The notes: generated by a model not told the origin, from the letters alone. DNA of 64,000 bases from a candidate division WS6 bacterium OLB21 (GCA_001567305.1 JYPD01000022.1:1-64000), one strand, 5' to 3'; positions 10,580-20,016 are shown, counted from the first letter of the stretch. Made by a program: numbers and translations.

Positions 10580-11293
10580 TTACTCGAAAGTAATTATTCC
10601 AAGAAGTGTGTTAAAAACATTTACATTACTGTTAAATGCTTCTGGAGCAGTTCTGTATTCTAAGACATATACTTTTCCTGAGTTCTCGATTACTCCAATC
10701 TTTGCTTTTCTTGTACCAAATATTACTGAATCTTCTGATCCTTCAACGATAATCCATGAGTTTGGTCCGGCATCAAGTGATTCTTCAGTAGCCGAGTCAA
10801 GAGATGACTTAGTCGATGATACAACACTGCTTAGTGAACCACTTCTTTGGGTGATGGTGACTAGGCCTGCTGTTTCGCTTTCGGTTGGAATAGGTTCTGG
10901 GGCAATTCCTAGTGTAGATGCATTTCTTCTAAAGAACCAAGTGGAGGGTCTGTAGAATTTATAGCCGATTCCTTCAATTTCAATTTCTTTCCAATTTGCA
11001 GGAACCTCGACTGTAACATCTGTTTCTGATGATGTTGGTGTAACAGTGGCTGTTGGTGTTGCAATGCTTGTAACAGTGACAGTTGGGGTTACCTCGGTTT
11101 CGGTATTTGTGTCCGAATTGTCGGCAGGATCGTTATCTGTTTGAGAATCTTGATTACCAGACTGCGAAATAAGGTATACGCTGGCCAGTGCTATGACGGC
11201 AACGAGTAATACCATAGGAAGTACTTTAGAAACACCTCCGGAGCTTTCTGCTGCTCGTATATTTCTAATAGAAGGGGAACTAGAATCTTGCAT
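10580..11293 (-). CDS. Single-pass membrane protein with a PsbP-like domain
   Basis: 237 residues: a short cytoplasmic N-terminus, a transmembrane helix (VLPMVLLVAVIALASVYLI), a long Asp/Thr/Pro-rich linker (residues about 47-90), and a C-terminal domain starting GIGYKFYRPSTWFF. The layout matches its convergent neighbour at 9793-10572, whose stop is eight bases away. The Thr-rich linker suggests an extended stalk outside the membrane. Function unknown. Confidence 0.6.
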   Translation of the reverse strand: MQDSSSPSIRNIRAAESSGGVSKVLPMVLLVAVIALASVYLISQSGNQDSQTDNDPADNSDTNTETEVTPTVTVTSIATPTATVTPTSSETDVTVEVPANWKEIEIEGIGYKFYRPSTWFFRRNASTLGIAPEPIPTESETAGLVTITQRSGSLSSVVSSTKSSLDSATEESLDAGPNSWIIVEGSEDSVIFGTRKAKIGVIENSGKVYVLEYRTAPEAFNSNVNVFNTLLGIITFE

Positions 11294-11438
11294 AGTTGAG
11301 ATACTAATAGATGATTAATCTAAATATAGGTTTTGATGATTATAAAGTCAATCTTTAGGGTAACATTCAGTTTTTCCTGTCGTATCTCAATGTACTATCT
11401 TTCCATAAAGGGGGGATTTGATAGTATGAAATACACGC
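11294..11438. other. Divergent intergenic region
   Basis: 145 bases between divergent membrane-protein genes. AT-rich, with a G6 run at 11411-11416. I see no convincing paired -35/-10 or hairpin. Confidence 0.4.
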
Positions 11439-12973
11439 ATGATTATGAATAAAACAGATAAAATCAATCAGGTTTCAATGCCTGTTTTGTACTTGCTAGT
11501 AATGGCAATCGTATCTGTAGTAATAATATCCACGGTTAATGCTCTTACTCCAAATCCTTCCGCCCCGAAATATGAAGAATCTGAAGATGCTAATACACTA
11601 GAACAAGATCCTGTTATATCAGATCAGGTTCACTTAAAAGTCCATAGTAGAGATTTAAATTCTCAAGTAATTAGAGAAAAAAAAGAGTCTACCGGTTTAC
11701 AACGGAATGAATCTTTATTCAGAAGATAAGATAATTCAAGCTTCTGAAGATGAGTTGTACCTGCTTTCAGAAAACGGCATCTTGTTAATGCTCGAAAATG
11801 GATCAGAATTAAGAATCACAGATTTGACTGAAGATAGCATAAATCTTCAAGACACAACAGGTAGATTCTGGATTCGTATCGAAAAGAATAGCGATTATCG
11901 AGTTATCCTTCAAAATATTGATTTCACAGCAAGAAATACTTTGTTAATGATCGAAGATAGCAAACTTAATGTTATTGAAGGGCAAGTTAATATCTCTGGA
12001 AAAGAAGTCGGCTCAGAAGAGTCAGTTGACATGATATCTTCGGGAGTAAATCAGTCGAGTATAATTAAAGATAAAAGATATTTATATCTTCTTTGTCTAG
12101 ACGAAACACTTGTTACGGAGAATGTATTGCAACAGCCGTTTACCCAAGCTTTAGAGAGTGTTTCCAAAATCTTAAATGAATCAACAAAATGCTCAGCTAT
12201 TCTTGGTGTAAGTACTTCAAATAACCAAAACCAAGCTCTCGAGACTTATCAATACATAAAACCTAAAGTAACAGTAAAACCATTGCCTACAATCATTCCT
12301 ACCAAACTAGAGAAAGCTGAATTACTATTTGCATACGATGATGATAAGGCGTTTTTGTAAATGGGATTTATCCGGAGAACTTAAAGAGACTCAACAGCTT
12401 TCGTTTTCACTATGGCAATATAACGAAGGAGTTAACGACACAACTTTAATTGATTGGACTGCAGTAGATTCAAAATCTAGAGAAGTTGAACTGATCTTGG
12501 CACCAGATCTAAGTTTCACTAACCAGCAACCATACTATTGCATAGTGCAGATCGTTTCAGCTGAATCACAGCAATCAGTTAAATCAGACGATACCTATTA
12601 CGATATTTCTAGAGGTCATATGACCATCACCGAGCCTAGTGGATACTTTAGAGGAGAAATTGAAGGAGACGGCAGAGTCTACGATATGGATATTAATAAT
12701 GTTAAGATTCAGTATTCAATAAAACTAACTCAGTCTGGAGTTCCAGGTTCAGGCAGATACTGCTTAGGGAATGACAATTGGGGAACAATGGAAACCTGGC
12801 TTGAAGCTCCGATTATTGTTAAAACAATCCACAACTTGTTTCTATTTAAAGATAATACTATCAGTTGCGTTTACGCCTCAAATTACGAGCAGGCATTGCT
12901 TCAGGTAAAAATGTACAACAAACTTACTGGAAAACTAATTTCTGAAACTGCTTTTCCTGTTGTTTTGAATTAA
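11439..12973 (+). CDS. Membrane-anchored FecR-like protein, paralogue of 8322-9746 (frameshifted)
   Basis: One protein of about 510 residues spread over three frames. An N-terminal membrane anchor (VLYLLVMAIVSVVIISTVNAL) is followed by a FecR-like domain (LYLLSENGILLMLENGSELR, then VIEGQVNISGKEV) and a C-terminal beta-rich region. The joins are one base less in the A8 run 11677-11684 and one base less in the T5 run 12352-12356; the second gives KAFCKWDLSGEL, which aligns with LRCSWTAPEAEV in the paralogue. The two proteins flank two PsbP-like proteins, suggesting a lineage-specific envelope module. Function unknown. Confidence 0.55.
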
Positions 12974-13030
12974 TATTTGTCTAATCTATCCTGCATATAC
13001 TACAATGTGCCACCAGGTATTAGTATTATT

Positions 13031-13312
13031 ATGAACAACGAAGATACACTCGCAGATTTATCAAAAGCAGTAATGAAACTCAGGGACTCTAAAGAAGTTG
13101 CATCTTTTCTCAAAGATATATTAACCAGATCCGAGTTAGAGATAGTACTCCTTAGATGGAGAGTCGCAGGTCTATTAGATCAAGGCTTGCCATATACGCA
13201 GATCGAGCGAGAAACCGGAGCCAGTTCAGCAACAATAGCTAAGGTCAGTGAATTCTTAAAATATGGCTACGATGGCTACAGAATTGCTATAGATAGAACA
13301 AAAAAACGCTAA
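13031..13312 (+). CDS. YerC/YecD-type TrpR-like DNA-binding protein
   Basis: 93 residues from the ATG at 13031; the upstream extension to 12977 is not needed. The helical core (LKDILTRSELEIVLLRWRVAGLLDQG) and the helix-turn-helix (YTQIERETGASSATIAKVSEFLKYG) match the YerC/YecD branch of the Trp repressor family. Its operator and effector are not known. It lies five bases before hisS and is probably co-transcribed with it. A candidate -10, TACAAT at 13001-13006, lies 25 bases before the start. Confidence 0.8.
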   Translation: MNNEDTLADLSKAVMKLRDSKEVASFLKDILTRSELEIVLLRWRVAGLLDQGLPYTQIERETGASSATIAKVSEFLKYGYDGYRIAIDRTKKR

Positions 13313-13317
13313 AACCT

Positions 13318-14613
13318 ATGAAAAACGCACAAACATTAAAAGGATTCAGAGACTTTATCGGCCAAGATTATAAACAACGAACAAACATTTTCAGACTATT
13401 TGAGGAGATATTTGGTAAGTATGGTTACGAAGGTATTCAAACTCCGGCACTAGAATATGCGCACATTCTTTTAGATAAATACGGAGAAGACGAAAAACTC
13501 GTCTACAAATTCGTTGACCATGGAGGTAGAGAAGTGGCAATGAGATATGACCTCACTGTTCCAACGGCAAGAGTTCTAGCGCAACATCGAGCCAAAATAC
13601 AGTTGCCTTGGAAGCGCTATCAACTTCAGCCTGTTTGGAGAGCAGATAACACACAAAAAGGAAGATTCAGAGAATTCTATCAGTTAGACATCGATGTTTT
13701 TGGCAGTAGTTCCTATCTAGTTGAAGTTGAGATGCTTCTTATTGGTTCGGAAGTATATTCAAGGCTAGGATTTGCAGATTATGCTGCCAGATTAAACTCC
13801 AGGCAGATTCTGAACGCAATTGTTGAGTACGCAGGCAGAAAAGATGATTTCAGCACAATTGTAACGATTATCGATAAATGGGATAAAAGAACAAAAGAAG
13901 AAACAAAGGCTGATCTATTAGATAAGCTAAGTAACAACGAGGAGGCTGTTGCCAAGATTATGCAATGTGTAGAACTTCAAGGAAGCAACTCTGAAAAAAT
14001 ATCGGCGCTTAAAGAAATACTCGGCAATATCATCGGTGCACAAGAGTCCTTAGCTGAAATCGAAAAGATAATTAGTTATTCCGAGAAACTCGGGAACAAT
14101 AAAGTTATTTTTGATCCTACTATTGCCCGTGGACTTAGCTACTATACAGGTCCTGTTTGGGAATGGGAGATTAATGAAGGTAATGTTGGATCAGTTGGTT
14201 CTGGTGGAAGATACGACAATCTTGTTGCCTCAATCGGTGGAGAAGACACTCCTGCCTGTGGTCAATCTTTTGGTATAGAAAGGATATTAGAGGTCATGTC
14301 AGATAGGGGTATGCTTTCCAGTCAAATTCAAAGCGATTTAGTCCTAATCACCTTTCTAGATAATGAGGCAGAGGTTGTTTCTCTGGAAGTAATGAAAGAA
14401 CTGCAGGCAATCGATATAAGAACTGTAGTCTATACTGGAACAGACAAACTGCCGAAACGCTTTAAATATGCCGAAGATATTGGCGCTAGCTGGGTTGTGC
14501 TAATCGGTAGCAACGAGATTCAAGCAAATACACTTACAATAAAGAATTTAGTGAGCAAAGAGCAGGTAGAAATTCAGCGTTCAGAATTAGCATCATATTT
14601 TGTTTCTAATTGA
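13318..14613 (+). CDS. hisS: Histidyl-tRNA synthetase
   Basis: 431 residues, a class II synthetase of normal length. Seen: the N-terminal KGFRDFIGQD, motif 2 region YQLQPVWRADNTQKGRFREF, His-specific region ARGLSYYTGPVWEWE, motif 3 region GGRYDNL then CGQSFGIERI, and a C-terminal anticodon-binding domain from about residue 340. The motif 2 sequence QPVWRADNTQ departs from the common GPVFRHERPQ, a variant expected in divergent HisRS lineages. It is the second gene after the YerC-like regulator. Confidence 0.95.
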   Translation: MKNAQTLKGFRDFIGQDYKQRTNIFRLFEEIFGKYGYEGIQTPALEYAHILLDKYGEDEKLVYKFVDHGGREVAMRYDLTVPTARVLAQHRAKIQLPWKRYQLQPVWRADNTQKGRFREFYQLDIDVFGSSSYLVEVEMLLIGSEVYSRLGFADYAARLNSRQILNAIVEYAGRKDDFSTIVTIIDKWDKRTKEETKADLLDKLSNNEEAVAKIMQCVELQGSNSEKISALKEILGNIIGAQESLAEIEKIISYSEKLGNNKVIFDPTIARGLSYYTGPVWEWEINEGNVGSVGSGGRYDNLVASIGGEDTPACGQSFGIERILEVMSDRGMLSSQIQSDLVLITFLDNEAEVVSLEVMKELQAIDIRTVVYTGTDKLPKRFKYAEDIGASWVVLIGSNEIQANTLTIKNLVSKEQVEIQRSELASYFVSN

Positions 14614-14632
14614 CTAAGCTTTTCGTTTAGTC
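14612..14632 (+). terminator. Weak intrinsic terminator after hisS
   Basis: GACTAA and TTAGTC form a six-pair stem that overlaps the hisS stop codon; it is followed by GATAATTTTATTT. Short and AU-rich, so termination is uncertain. Confidence 0.4.
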
Positions 14633-14668
14633 GATAATTTTATTTAATTTAATTAATTTTGAATAATT

Positions 14669-15307
14669 ATGAGTAAAAAAGTAGTTTTACTAGTAGTTGG
14701 TCTGTTACTCTTTTGTTGTCTTGTAAGTTGCTGTTTGATCTTCTCCTTACCGCTTCTATCTCCAGATCTTGCCAAACAGCTCAACATTGAAACAACATTC
14801 GATTCAAATTTTGATCTAAGCGAATTCGGACTGGGTACAAACACGAACACAAACACAACCACTCCGAGTAATGAGGAGCAAAAGTTCACTCATGCAACCT
14901 TGGGTTTTTCGATTATTGTTCCAAAAACATGGCAATTTGAAGAAGATTCAACTTCAGCTGTATTTTATTCGCCAGAAGAAGATGCGTTCATTACTTTTGA
15001 GGCCTTCAGCGATGGTGAAACAACAGGCAGGGTTGATGTTAACCAAACATTCTGCGATGAATTTGGCGAGGGCTTTAGATCGGGTCTTCCAGCTGAAACA
15101 GAAGGAATTGGCTACTTTGATTTTAAATCCTTCAATCTAAACGGTAATGCAGGATGCAGAGCAGAGGGCGAAATCTTCGGACAAAGTCAGAAGTATTATG
15201 TATTCTACAATAACTCTAATTCAAAATATTACTCAATCTTTTACACGATTAGTTCGGAAGCTGATAAAGCAGCTGTATCAAAATATATGGATACCTTGTC
15301 ATTCTAG
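14669..15307 (+). CDS. Membrane-anchored PsbP-like protein
   Basis: 212 residues. One N-terminal hydrophobic segment containing several Cys (LLLFCCLVSCCLIF) acts as membrane anchor; one Cys could be lipidated but no clean lipobox is seen. A Thr/Asn-rich linker leads into a C-terminal domain that starts ATLGFSIIVPKTWQFEED, the third copy of this layout in the window. It ends just before a strong terminator. Function unknown. Confidence 0.6.
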   Translation: MSKKVVLLVVGLLLFCCLVSCCLIFSLPLLSPDLAKQLNIETTFDSNFDLSEFGLGTNTNTNTTTPSNEEQKFTHATLGFSIIVPKTWQFEEDSTSAVFYSPEEDAFITFEAFSDGETTGRVDVNQTFCDEFGEGFRSGLPAETEGIGYFDFKSFNLNGNAGCRAEGEIFGQSQKYYVFYNNSNSKYYSIFYTISSEADKAAVSKYMDTLSF

Positions 15308-15329
15308 TTATCAGGGTTAGTACTTTTTG

Positions 15330-15356
15330 AAGCCCCGCCTTGAAAAGGCGGGGCTT
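15330..15356 (+). terminator. Intrinsic terminator between convergent genes
   Basis: A perfect 12-pair GC-rich stem: AAGCCCCGCCTT at 15330-15341 and AAGGCGGGGCTT at 15345-15356 with a three-base loop. It separates the PsbP-like gene from the end of mnmA and could stop transcription from both sides; the downstream T-tract is modest. Confidence 0.8.
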
Positions 15357-15360
15357 CTTG

Positions 15361-16435
15361 TTACTTTATTATGCCGCTTCCGAGACAGGTTTGTTGATCA
15401 TAAAAGACAATGCTTTGACCTGATGCAATGCCTCTTTGAGGAGAATCGAAACGAAAAATGCTCGTTATTTATAAATGTTCCCGATGCTGCCTTTTGTCTG
15501 TATCTAATAACAGCTTGAATATGACTTTCGGGTGTTATTGTCTCAGAGATATAATTTATATTTTCGAAATACACATCCTTGGCAAACAAAGCTGGATGAT
15601 CTTTACCCATAGCCACTAGAAGTTCGTTGTTTGGCACATCTTTATAAGCTACAAAGTAGGGTACTTTTGCTCCACCAATTTTTAAGCCCTCTCTTTGCCC
15701 GATAGTATAAAAGAACACCCCATCGTGCTCTCCGAGTATCTTTCCCGTATCAAAATCTTTTATCACGCCTTTTTGTTGTTTAATTTCTTTCCTAAGGAAC
15801 TCTTTTACATTGATTTCACCAATAAAGCAGATTCCTTGGCTATCTGGTTTATTGGCAACGAGCAATTTATTATCATTGGCAATTTGTCGGATTTCTGGCT
15901 TAGTATATGATCCTATAGGAAAAAGGCTCTTAGATAACTGTTCTTGGGTAAGCTGGCATAGAAAGTAGCTTTGGTCTTTATTTTCGTCTACCCCTTTTTG
16001 AAGTTGATATAGGTTTTCCTGTTTTGTTACTCTCGCATAGTGTCCAGTTGCAATAAGATCTGCTCCCATGCTTATTGCTTTATCCAGAAATAATGAGAAC
16101 TTGATCTCTTTATTACAGACAATATCCGGATTTGGAGTTCTTCCGGCTCTAATCTCGCTAAAGAAGTAATTTACAACCTTATCACGATATTCTTTTTCGA
16201 AATTAAAGGACATGAAAGGAATATCTAGTTGCCCACAAACTGCCTCAACATCTTTCTGATCTGTCTCCCAAGGGCAATCTGCCTGAAGACCATAGTCATC
16301 ACCTGACCAGTTCTTCATAAATACCCCAGTAATGTTAAACCCTTGTTGTTTAAGGAGCAGTGCGGCAACAGAACTGTCGACACCACCGGACATGGCTACG
16401 AATACTTTTGTTTTACTGTTATCTTGATTTTGCAT
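15361..16435 (-). CDS. mnmA: tRNA-specific 2-thiouridylase MnmA (frameshifted near 3' end)
   Basis: Puts the 2-thio group on U34 of Lys, Glu and Gln tRNAs. The N-terminal PP-loop (VAMSGGVDSSVAALLL), catalytic Cys regions DCPWETDQKD and SQGICFIG, TGHYAR, KDQSYFL and FYTIGQREGL are all present. The last 30 residues are shifted; one base less in the A5 run 15454-15458 gives FRFDSPQRGIASGQSIVFYD and a normal ending at 15361. Total length of about 357 residues is normal. Confidence 0.92.
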
Positions 16436-16455
16436 TAGGCAATTATATCATGCCT

Positions 16456-17538
16456 TTAGAAGAGTCTAGTGTCGGGATAATGATCTGCCCATGTGTACCA
16501 GAAAGATGTAAATATTTGCACATCTACGGTTGGTTCTGAATCAACTACTAGTGAGTAATAGCCCTCTTCTGCCTTAATGGTAAACAATTTCCCTCCGATT
16601 TTAATTGTTCTATTGCCGTCTTGTTCGATTATTGATGCAGGAACAGCATAGGCATTACCCGACACAATAAACCCGATAACAATATCTTTGTTGTTTATAT
16701 CTTTTCTGCTATTGCCGACTGGACCGATGATGTCTGGAGCCTGGGCAAAGCCTTCGTAACGATCTCTCGAGTAGATGGCACTTCTACCGGTATCAAATGA
16801 GATAAAATCTGCATCAGGAAAAATTGTTTTCGCCGCCGAATAGGTTCCCTGCCAATAATTTACTGATTTCAGTTCTGCTCCGGTTAGCTTTCCTACCATG
16901 GCTTTACCGCTAAACACCGACCAGAGAGAATCTGTTTTGTTGTCAAAAATAAGATCTGTGTTTTTATATAACAGTCCGCTACCAGCAAAGTCGAGTATTT
17001 CGTTTTTATAGACCCTCTCAAAAACATGAAACGATTGAGAGAAACCACTAAAAATGACTGCAATCGGAGTCCCTTGCAGAGTGTCGTTTATAACGACATG
17101 TCTATTTAGAATTCTTTGTGGATATATTCTAACCTTGTCATTAATTTTAACCGCTATAACTTCGTCTTTATCTGTCATGCAAAGATCTGCATCTGAGAAA
17201 CTCATGTATTTTGTATCGATAACGGGTTGTATTTCATTAAGAAACCCTGGTTGTTGATATGTTTCATTCTCAATATCAATTCTGCTTATTTCGAATAATG
17301 TATTTAGGTCCGTTTTATCGATTGGGCGAACTTGTTCTTTGTTTGTTAGGGTGCAATTGAAAGAGGATTGTTCTGCGAGTATTGATTCTTGCGGACTTGT
17401 TGGCCTACCGCCCACAGCTTGCAAAAGGATTGCTCCCATAGTAAACAGAGCAAGCAAAGTCCAGGCTCTGTTTGTTATCCCTAAAGCGCGCATTATTCTA
17501 CTTTGTTTCTTTTCTTTCAAGGCGTTATTATCTAACAT
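16456..17538 (-). CDS. DUF3179 domain protein, membrane-anchored
   Basis: 360 residues with an N-terminal transmembrane helix (WTLLALFTMGAILLQA). The body shows DUF3179 landmarks: RIYPQRILNRHVVINDTL, GTPIAVIFSGFSQSFHVF, DFAGSGLLYKNTDLIFD, and DSLWSVFSGKAMVGKLTG. Many members have a C-P-L-C pair after the T-P-I-A-V motif; here the place is occupied by SGFS, so a metal or disulphide function of that pair is lost. Probably extracytoplasmic. Function of the family unknown. Confidence 0.8.
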   Translation of the reverse strand: MLDNNALKEKKQSRIMRALGITNRAWTLLALFTMGAILLQAVGGRPTSPQESILAEQSSFNCTLTNKEQVRPIDKTDLNTLFEISRIDIENETYQQPGFLNEIQPVIDTKYMSFSDADLCMTDKDEVIAVKINDKVRIYPQRILNRHVVINDTLQGTPIAVIFSGFSQSFHVFERVYKNEILDFAGSGLLYKNTDLIFDNKTDSLWSVFSGKAMVGKLTGAELKSVNYWQGTYSAAKTIFPDADFISFDTGRSAIYSRDRYEGFAQAPDIIGPVGNSRKDINNKDIVIGFIVSGNAYAVPASIIEQDGNRTIKIGGKLFTIKAEEGYYSLVVDSEPTVDVQIFTSFWYTWADHYPDTRLF

Positions 17539-17571
17539 AAATATAATATCACTTGGCTTTGTAACACTACA

Positions 17572-18002
17572 ATGAAAAGAATTAACCTGCTTTTGTTTGG
17601 GAAAATAAAATCTTCAGAATATATTAACCTGTTTAACTACTATTTAAAGCTATCGTCAAAATATTATTCTGTTAGCACAATTACAAAAAAAAAGATCCGA
17701 ACAGGCCAATTCAACTGCAAGATATTCCGACTTATTCAAGCAGCGTTTACCTATTGACCGAGCAAGGTAAGCTCTATGACACCTTTCAATTTTCAAATTT
17801 AGTCAACAATCAAGATTCAGGTAATGAATTGACCTTTATTATTGCATCGGCTTTTGGTTTTGATAGATTAGTTCTGGAGAGTAGATATCAATTACTATCA
17901 TTGTCGCCAATGACTTTTAACCACGAAATGGCGGCGGTGGTTCTAGTCGAGCAACTGTTTCGTGTCGGGAATTATGCAAACGGAGGTAGCTATCATAAGT
18001 AG
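17572..18002 (+). CDS. rlmH: 23S rRNA (pseudouridine1915-N3)-methyltransferase RlmH (frameshifted)
   Basis: About 143 residues after joining two frames. The C-terminal SPOUT half is clear: LLTEQGKLYDTFQFSN, ELTFIIASAFGFD, LSLSPMTFNHEMAAVVLVEQLFRV, ending GGSYHK, close to the family end P-Y-H-R/K. The N-terminal part, INLLLFGKIKSSEYINL, fits the first strand and helix. The break is at the A9 run 17685-17693, where one base more or two less joins the frames. It modifies the helix 69 loop of the large ribosomal subunit. Confidence 0.85.
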
Positions 18003-18004
18003 GG

Positions 18005-18195
18005 CTTGCAAGATTCTTTGGCTTGAGTTAATATTCTCTTAAGAGAGTAGCTCTATCGGTGCAAGGCTACAAAAATAATAGGTGACATAATTAAATATCT
18101 TATCCGAGTGTCTGTTGGCAAAGCTAACAGGAACAAAGGTGGTACCGCGCTCTTAGCGTCCTTCATATTATATGAATGGCGCTTTTTTTATTTTT
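18005..18195 (+). promoter_or_regulatory. T-box riboswitch, predicted Asp specifier, upstream of aspS
   Basis: The conserved T-box core AAAGGTGGTACCGCG lies at 18135-18149 and is followed by GCGTCC, which can close the antiterminator. Upstream, AGAGAGTAG and GGTGCAAGGC resemble the Stem I apical motifs. A GAC at 18084-18086 followed by A sits where a specifier codon would be expected and matches aspartate. The element lies in the 206-base gap between rlmH and aspS. Uncharged tRNA-Asp would be expected to stabilise the antiterminator and allow aspS expression. Core recognition is firm; the specifier assignment is inference. Confidence 0.85.
18155..18189 (+). terminator. Regulated terminator of the T-box element
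   Basis: Arms 18155-18167 and 18171-18183 pair over 13 positions with one mismatch and one wobble around a TTA loop, followed by a T7 run. The 5' arm shares the GCGTCC needed for the antiterminator, so the two folds exclude each other. Confidence 0.85.
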
Positions 18196-18208
18196 TAGAA
18201 GTATCGTT

Positions 18209-19996
18209 ATGGAAAGAATCCTTGCTATTAATCTGAAGGAGAGAATTGGTGAAAAAGTAAGTGTCAGAGGATGGCTGCAAAATTCGCGAATAATGGGTAA
18301 GCTTGCCTTTTTGGTTATCAGAGACAGAACTGGCCTTGCTCAGATCGTAATTGAGAATCAAGATACAATTAAAATGATCAGTCCGCTGCAACCTGGCTCT
18401 GTAATATATGTGTCTGGGGTTGTCAGCGAGAACGAAAAGTCTGGATTAGGAGTAGAGATTATTAATCCAGAGATTTCTATTGTCTCAAAAGTTACAGAAT
18501 CCATGCCGTTAGAGGTGAATAAGGAGGATTTAAACGCACATATTGATACGATTCTTGACTATCGACCTCTTAGTCTCAGAAACCTAAAAATACAAGCTGT
18601 GTTCAAAATACAGGCAACTCTGGTGAGGGCGTATAGAGAGTATTTAACAAATCTTGGATTTACAGAATTCTTTGGTCCAAATATTATCGGAGCATCTTCC
18701 GAGGGTGGAGCAGAGTTATTTAAGGTTGACTATTTTGGATCAGATGCCATGCTTTCGCAGAGTGCTCAGCTATATAAACAGATAGCCGTAGGCGCTTATG
18801 AGAGAGTTTTTGCGCTTATGAAATGTTACAGAGCGGAGAAGTCAAACACCAGAAGACACTTAACAGAAGCAACACAATTTGAATTTGAAATGGGTTTTAT
18901 TGATAACTTCTCGGAGGTAATGGATATGCTTGAAGGAGTTGTTAAGTTTATGATCAGTGAAATTGCGACCAATAACGATCAAGAGTTAAAGTTGCTTGGC
19001 GTTAGCCTTGCCCTTGCTCCACAAGATATCGCATTCCCAAGAGTAACTTTTAAAGATGCTTTACAAATATTTTTTGAAAGAACGGGAATAGACGAGAGAG
19101 GCGAGATAGATCTTTCACCACAGGCAGAAAAGGAGTTGTGTGCATATGCCCGTGAGCAGTTCGGAACGGATTTTATCTTTGTAACTCATTTTCTCAGAAA
19201 GAAAACGGCCTTCTATGCTAAACCGAATGAAGATAATCCAGAAGTGACAAATTATTTCGATCTGCTCTGCAGGGAAATCGAGATTGTAAGCGGTGGTCAA
19301 AGAATTAACGATCATGATGAACTTGTTGAGTCATTAAAGCTAAAAGGTCTTAACCCAGACAGTTTCCAAGATTACTTGTCCATATTTAAATTCGGTATGC
19401 CTCCACATGGAGGTTTTGGTATGGGTATGGAAAGATTCACAATGATGGCTCTAGGTCTAGATAATATCCGAATGGCGACTCTGTTCCCTTCAGACACAAG
19501 AAGAATTGCTAGCGTTAAGAGGCAAGAAAAAATTTATATAGGTGCAGAACTGGGAAGGAATATATTAAAAAGGCTTGATGCCTACAATACTACTTATCGT
19601 GTGGTTGAACATGAGCCTGTTACTACTTCTGAAGAGGCGGCAAAGGTTAGAGGAACAAGTATTGAAGATGGTATTAAGGCCCTAATATTAAGGAATAAGA
19701 AAAGTGGTGAAAATATAATGGTTTGTATCCCCGCCAACGATAAGGTCGATTTTAATCAATTAGCAGTATTTACCGGTGCTAAATTCGAATTTGAAAGCAA
19801 AGAGGTTATTGCAAGTAAATACGCACTTGAAGCAGGCGGTATCCCACCATTTGGTAATCTGATGGGTTTAAGGGTCATTTTCTCAGATAAGATTAAGCAA
19901 CTCGAAACGATTGCTTTTAATAACGGATCGTTGAGCTCTTCGGTCATTATGTCAGCAAAGGATCTGATAGATACGGTAGATCCTGAATTCTTCTAA
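18209..19996 (+). CDS. aspS: Aspartyl-tRNA synthetase (archaeal type) fused to a YbaK-type deacylase domain
   Basis: 595 residues. I use the ATG at 18209 because the upstream ATG at 18176 lies inside the T-box terminator arm. Residues about 1-105 form the OB-fold anticodon domain; the class II core follows, with TEFFGPNIIGASSEGGAELF, FRAEK-like CYRAEKSNTRRHL, and motif 3 MPPHGGFGMGMERF, as in the short archaeal AspRS without a GAD insertion. Residues about 448-590 form a complete YbaK/ProX-like editing domain: VVEHEPVTTSEEAA, DGIKALIL with the conserved Lys, and EAGGIPPFGNLMGLRVIFSD. The domain probably deacylates a mischarged tRNA. The fusion partner is unusual for AspRS. Confidence 0.93.
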   Translation: MERILAINLKERIGEKVSVRGWLQNSRIMGKLAFLVIRDRTGLAQIVIENQDTIKMISPLQPGSVIYVSGVVSENEKSGLGVEIINPEISIVSKVTESMPLEVNKEDLNAHIDTILDYRPLSLRNLKIQAVFKIQATLVRAYREYLTNLGFTEFFGPNIIGASSEGGAELFKVDYFGSDAMLSQSAQLYKQIAVGAYERVFALMKCYRAEKSNTRRHLTEATQFEFEMGFIDNFSEVMDMLEGVVKFMISEIATNNDQELKLLGVSLALAPQDIAFPRVTFKDALQIFFERTGIDERGEIDLSPQAEKELCAYAREQFGTDFIFVTHFLRKKTAFYAKPNEDNPEVTNYFDLLCREIEIVSGGQRINDHDELVESLKLKGLNPDSFQDYLSIFKFGMPPHGGFGMGMERFTMMALGLDNIRMATLFPSDTRRIASVKRQEKIYIGAELGRNILKRLDAYNTTYRVVEHEPVTTSEEAAKVRGTSIEDGIKALILRNKKSGENIMVCIPANDKVDFNQLAVFTGAKFEFESKEVIASKYALEAGGIPPFGNLMGLRVIFSDKIKQLETIAFNNGSLSSSVIMSAKDLIDTVDPEFF

Positions 19997-20016
19997 TTCG
20001 AACTTCTGGTTAGTTT

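Noticed and set aside
14611-14613. TGA recoded as glycine or tryptophan, as in some CPR phyla
   Set aside because: TGA ends hisS, mutS, murE-sigma and other genes at the normal family length, often overlapping the next start, and conserved Gly and Trp use standard codons.
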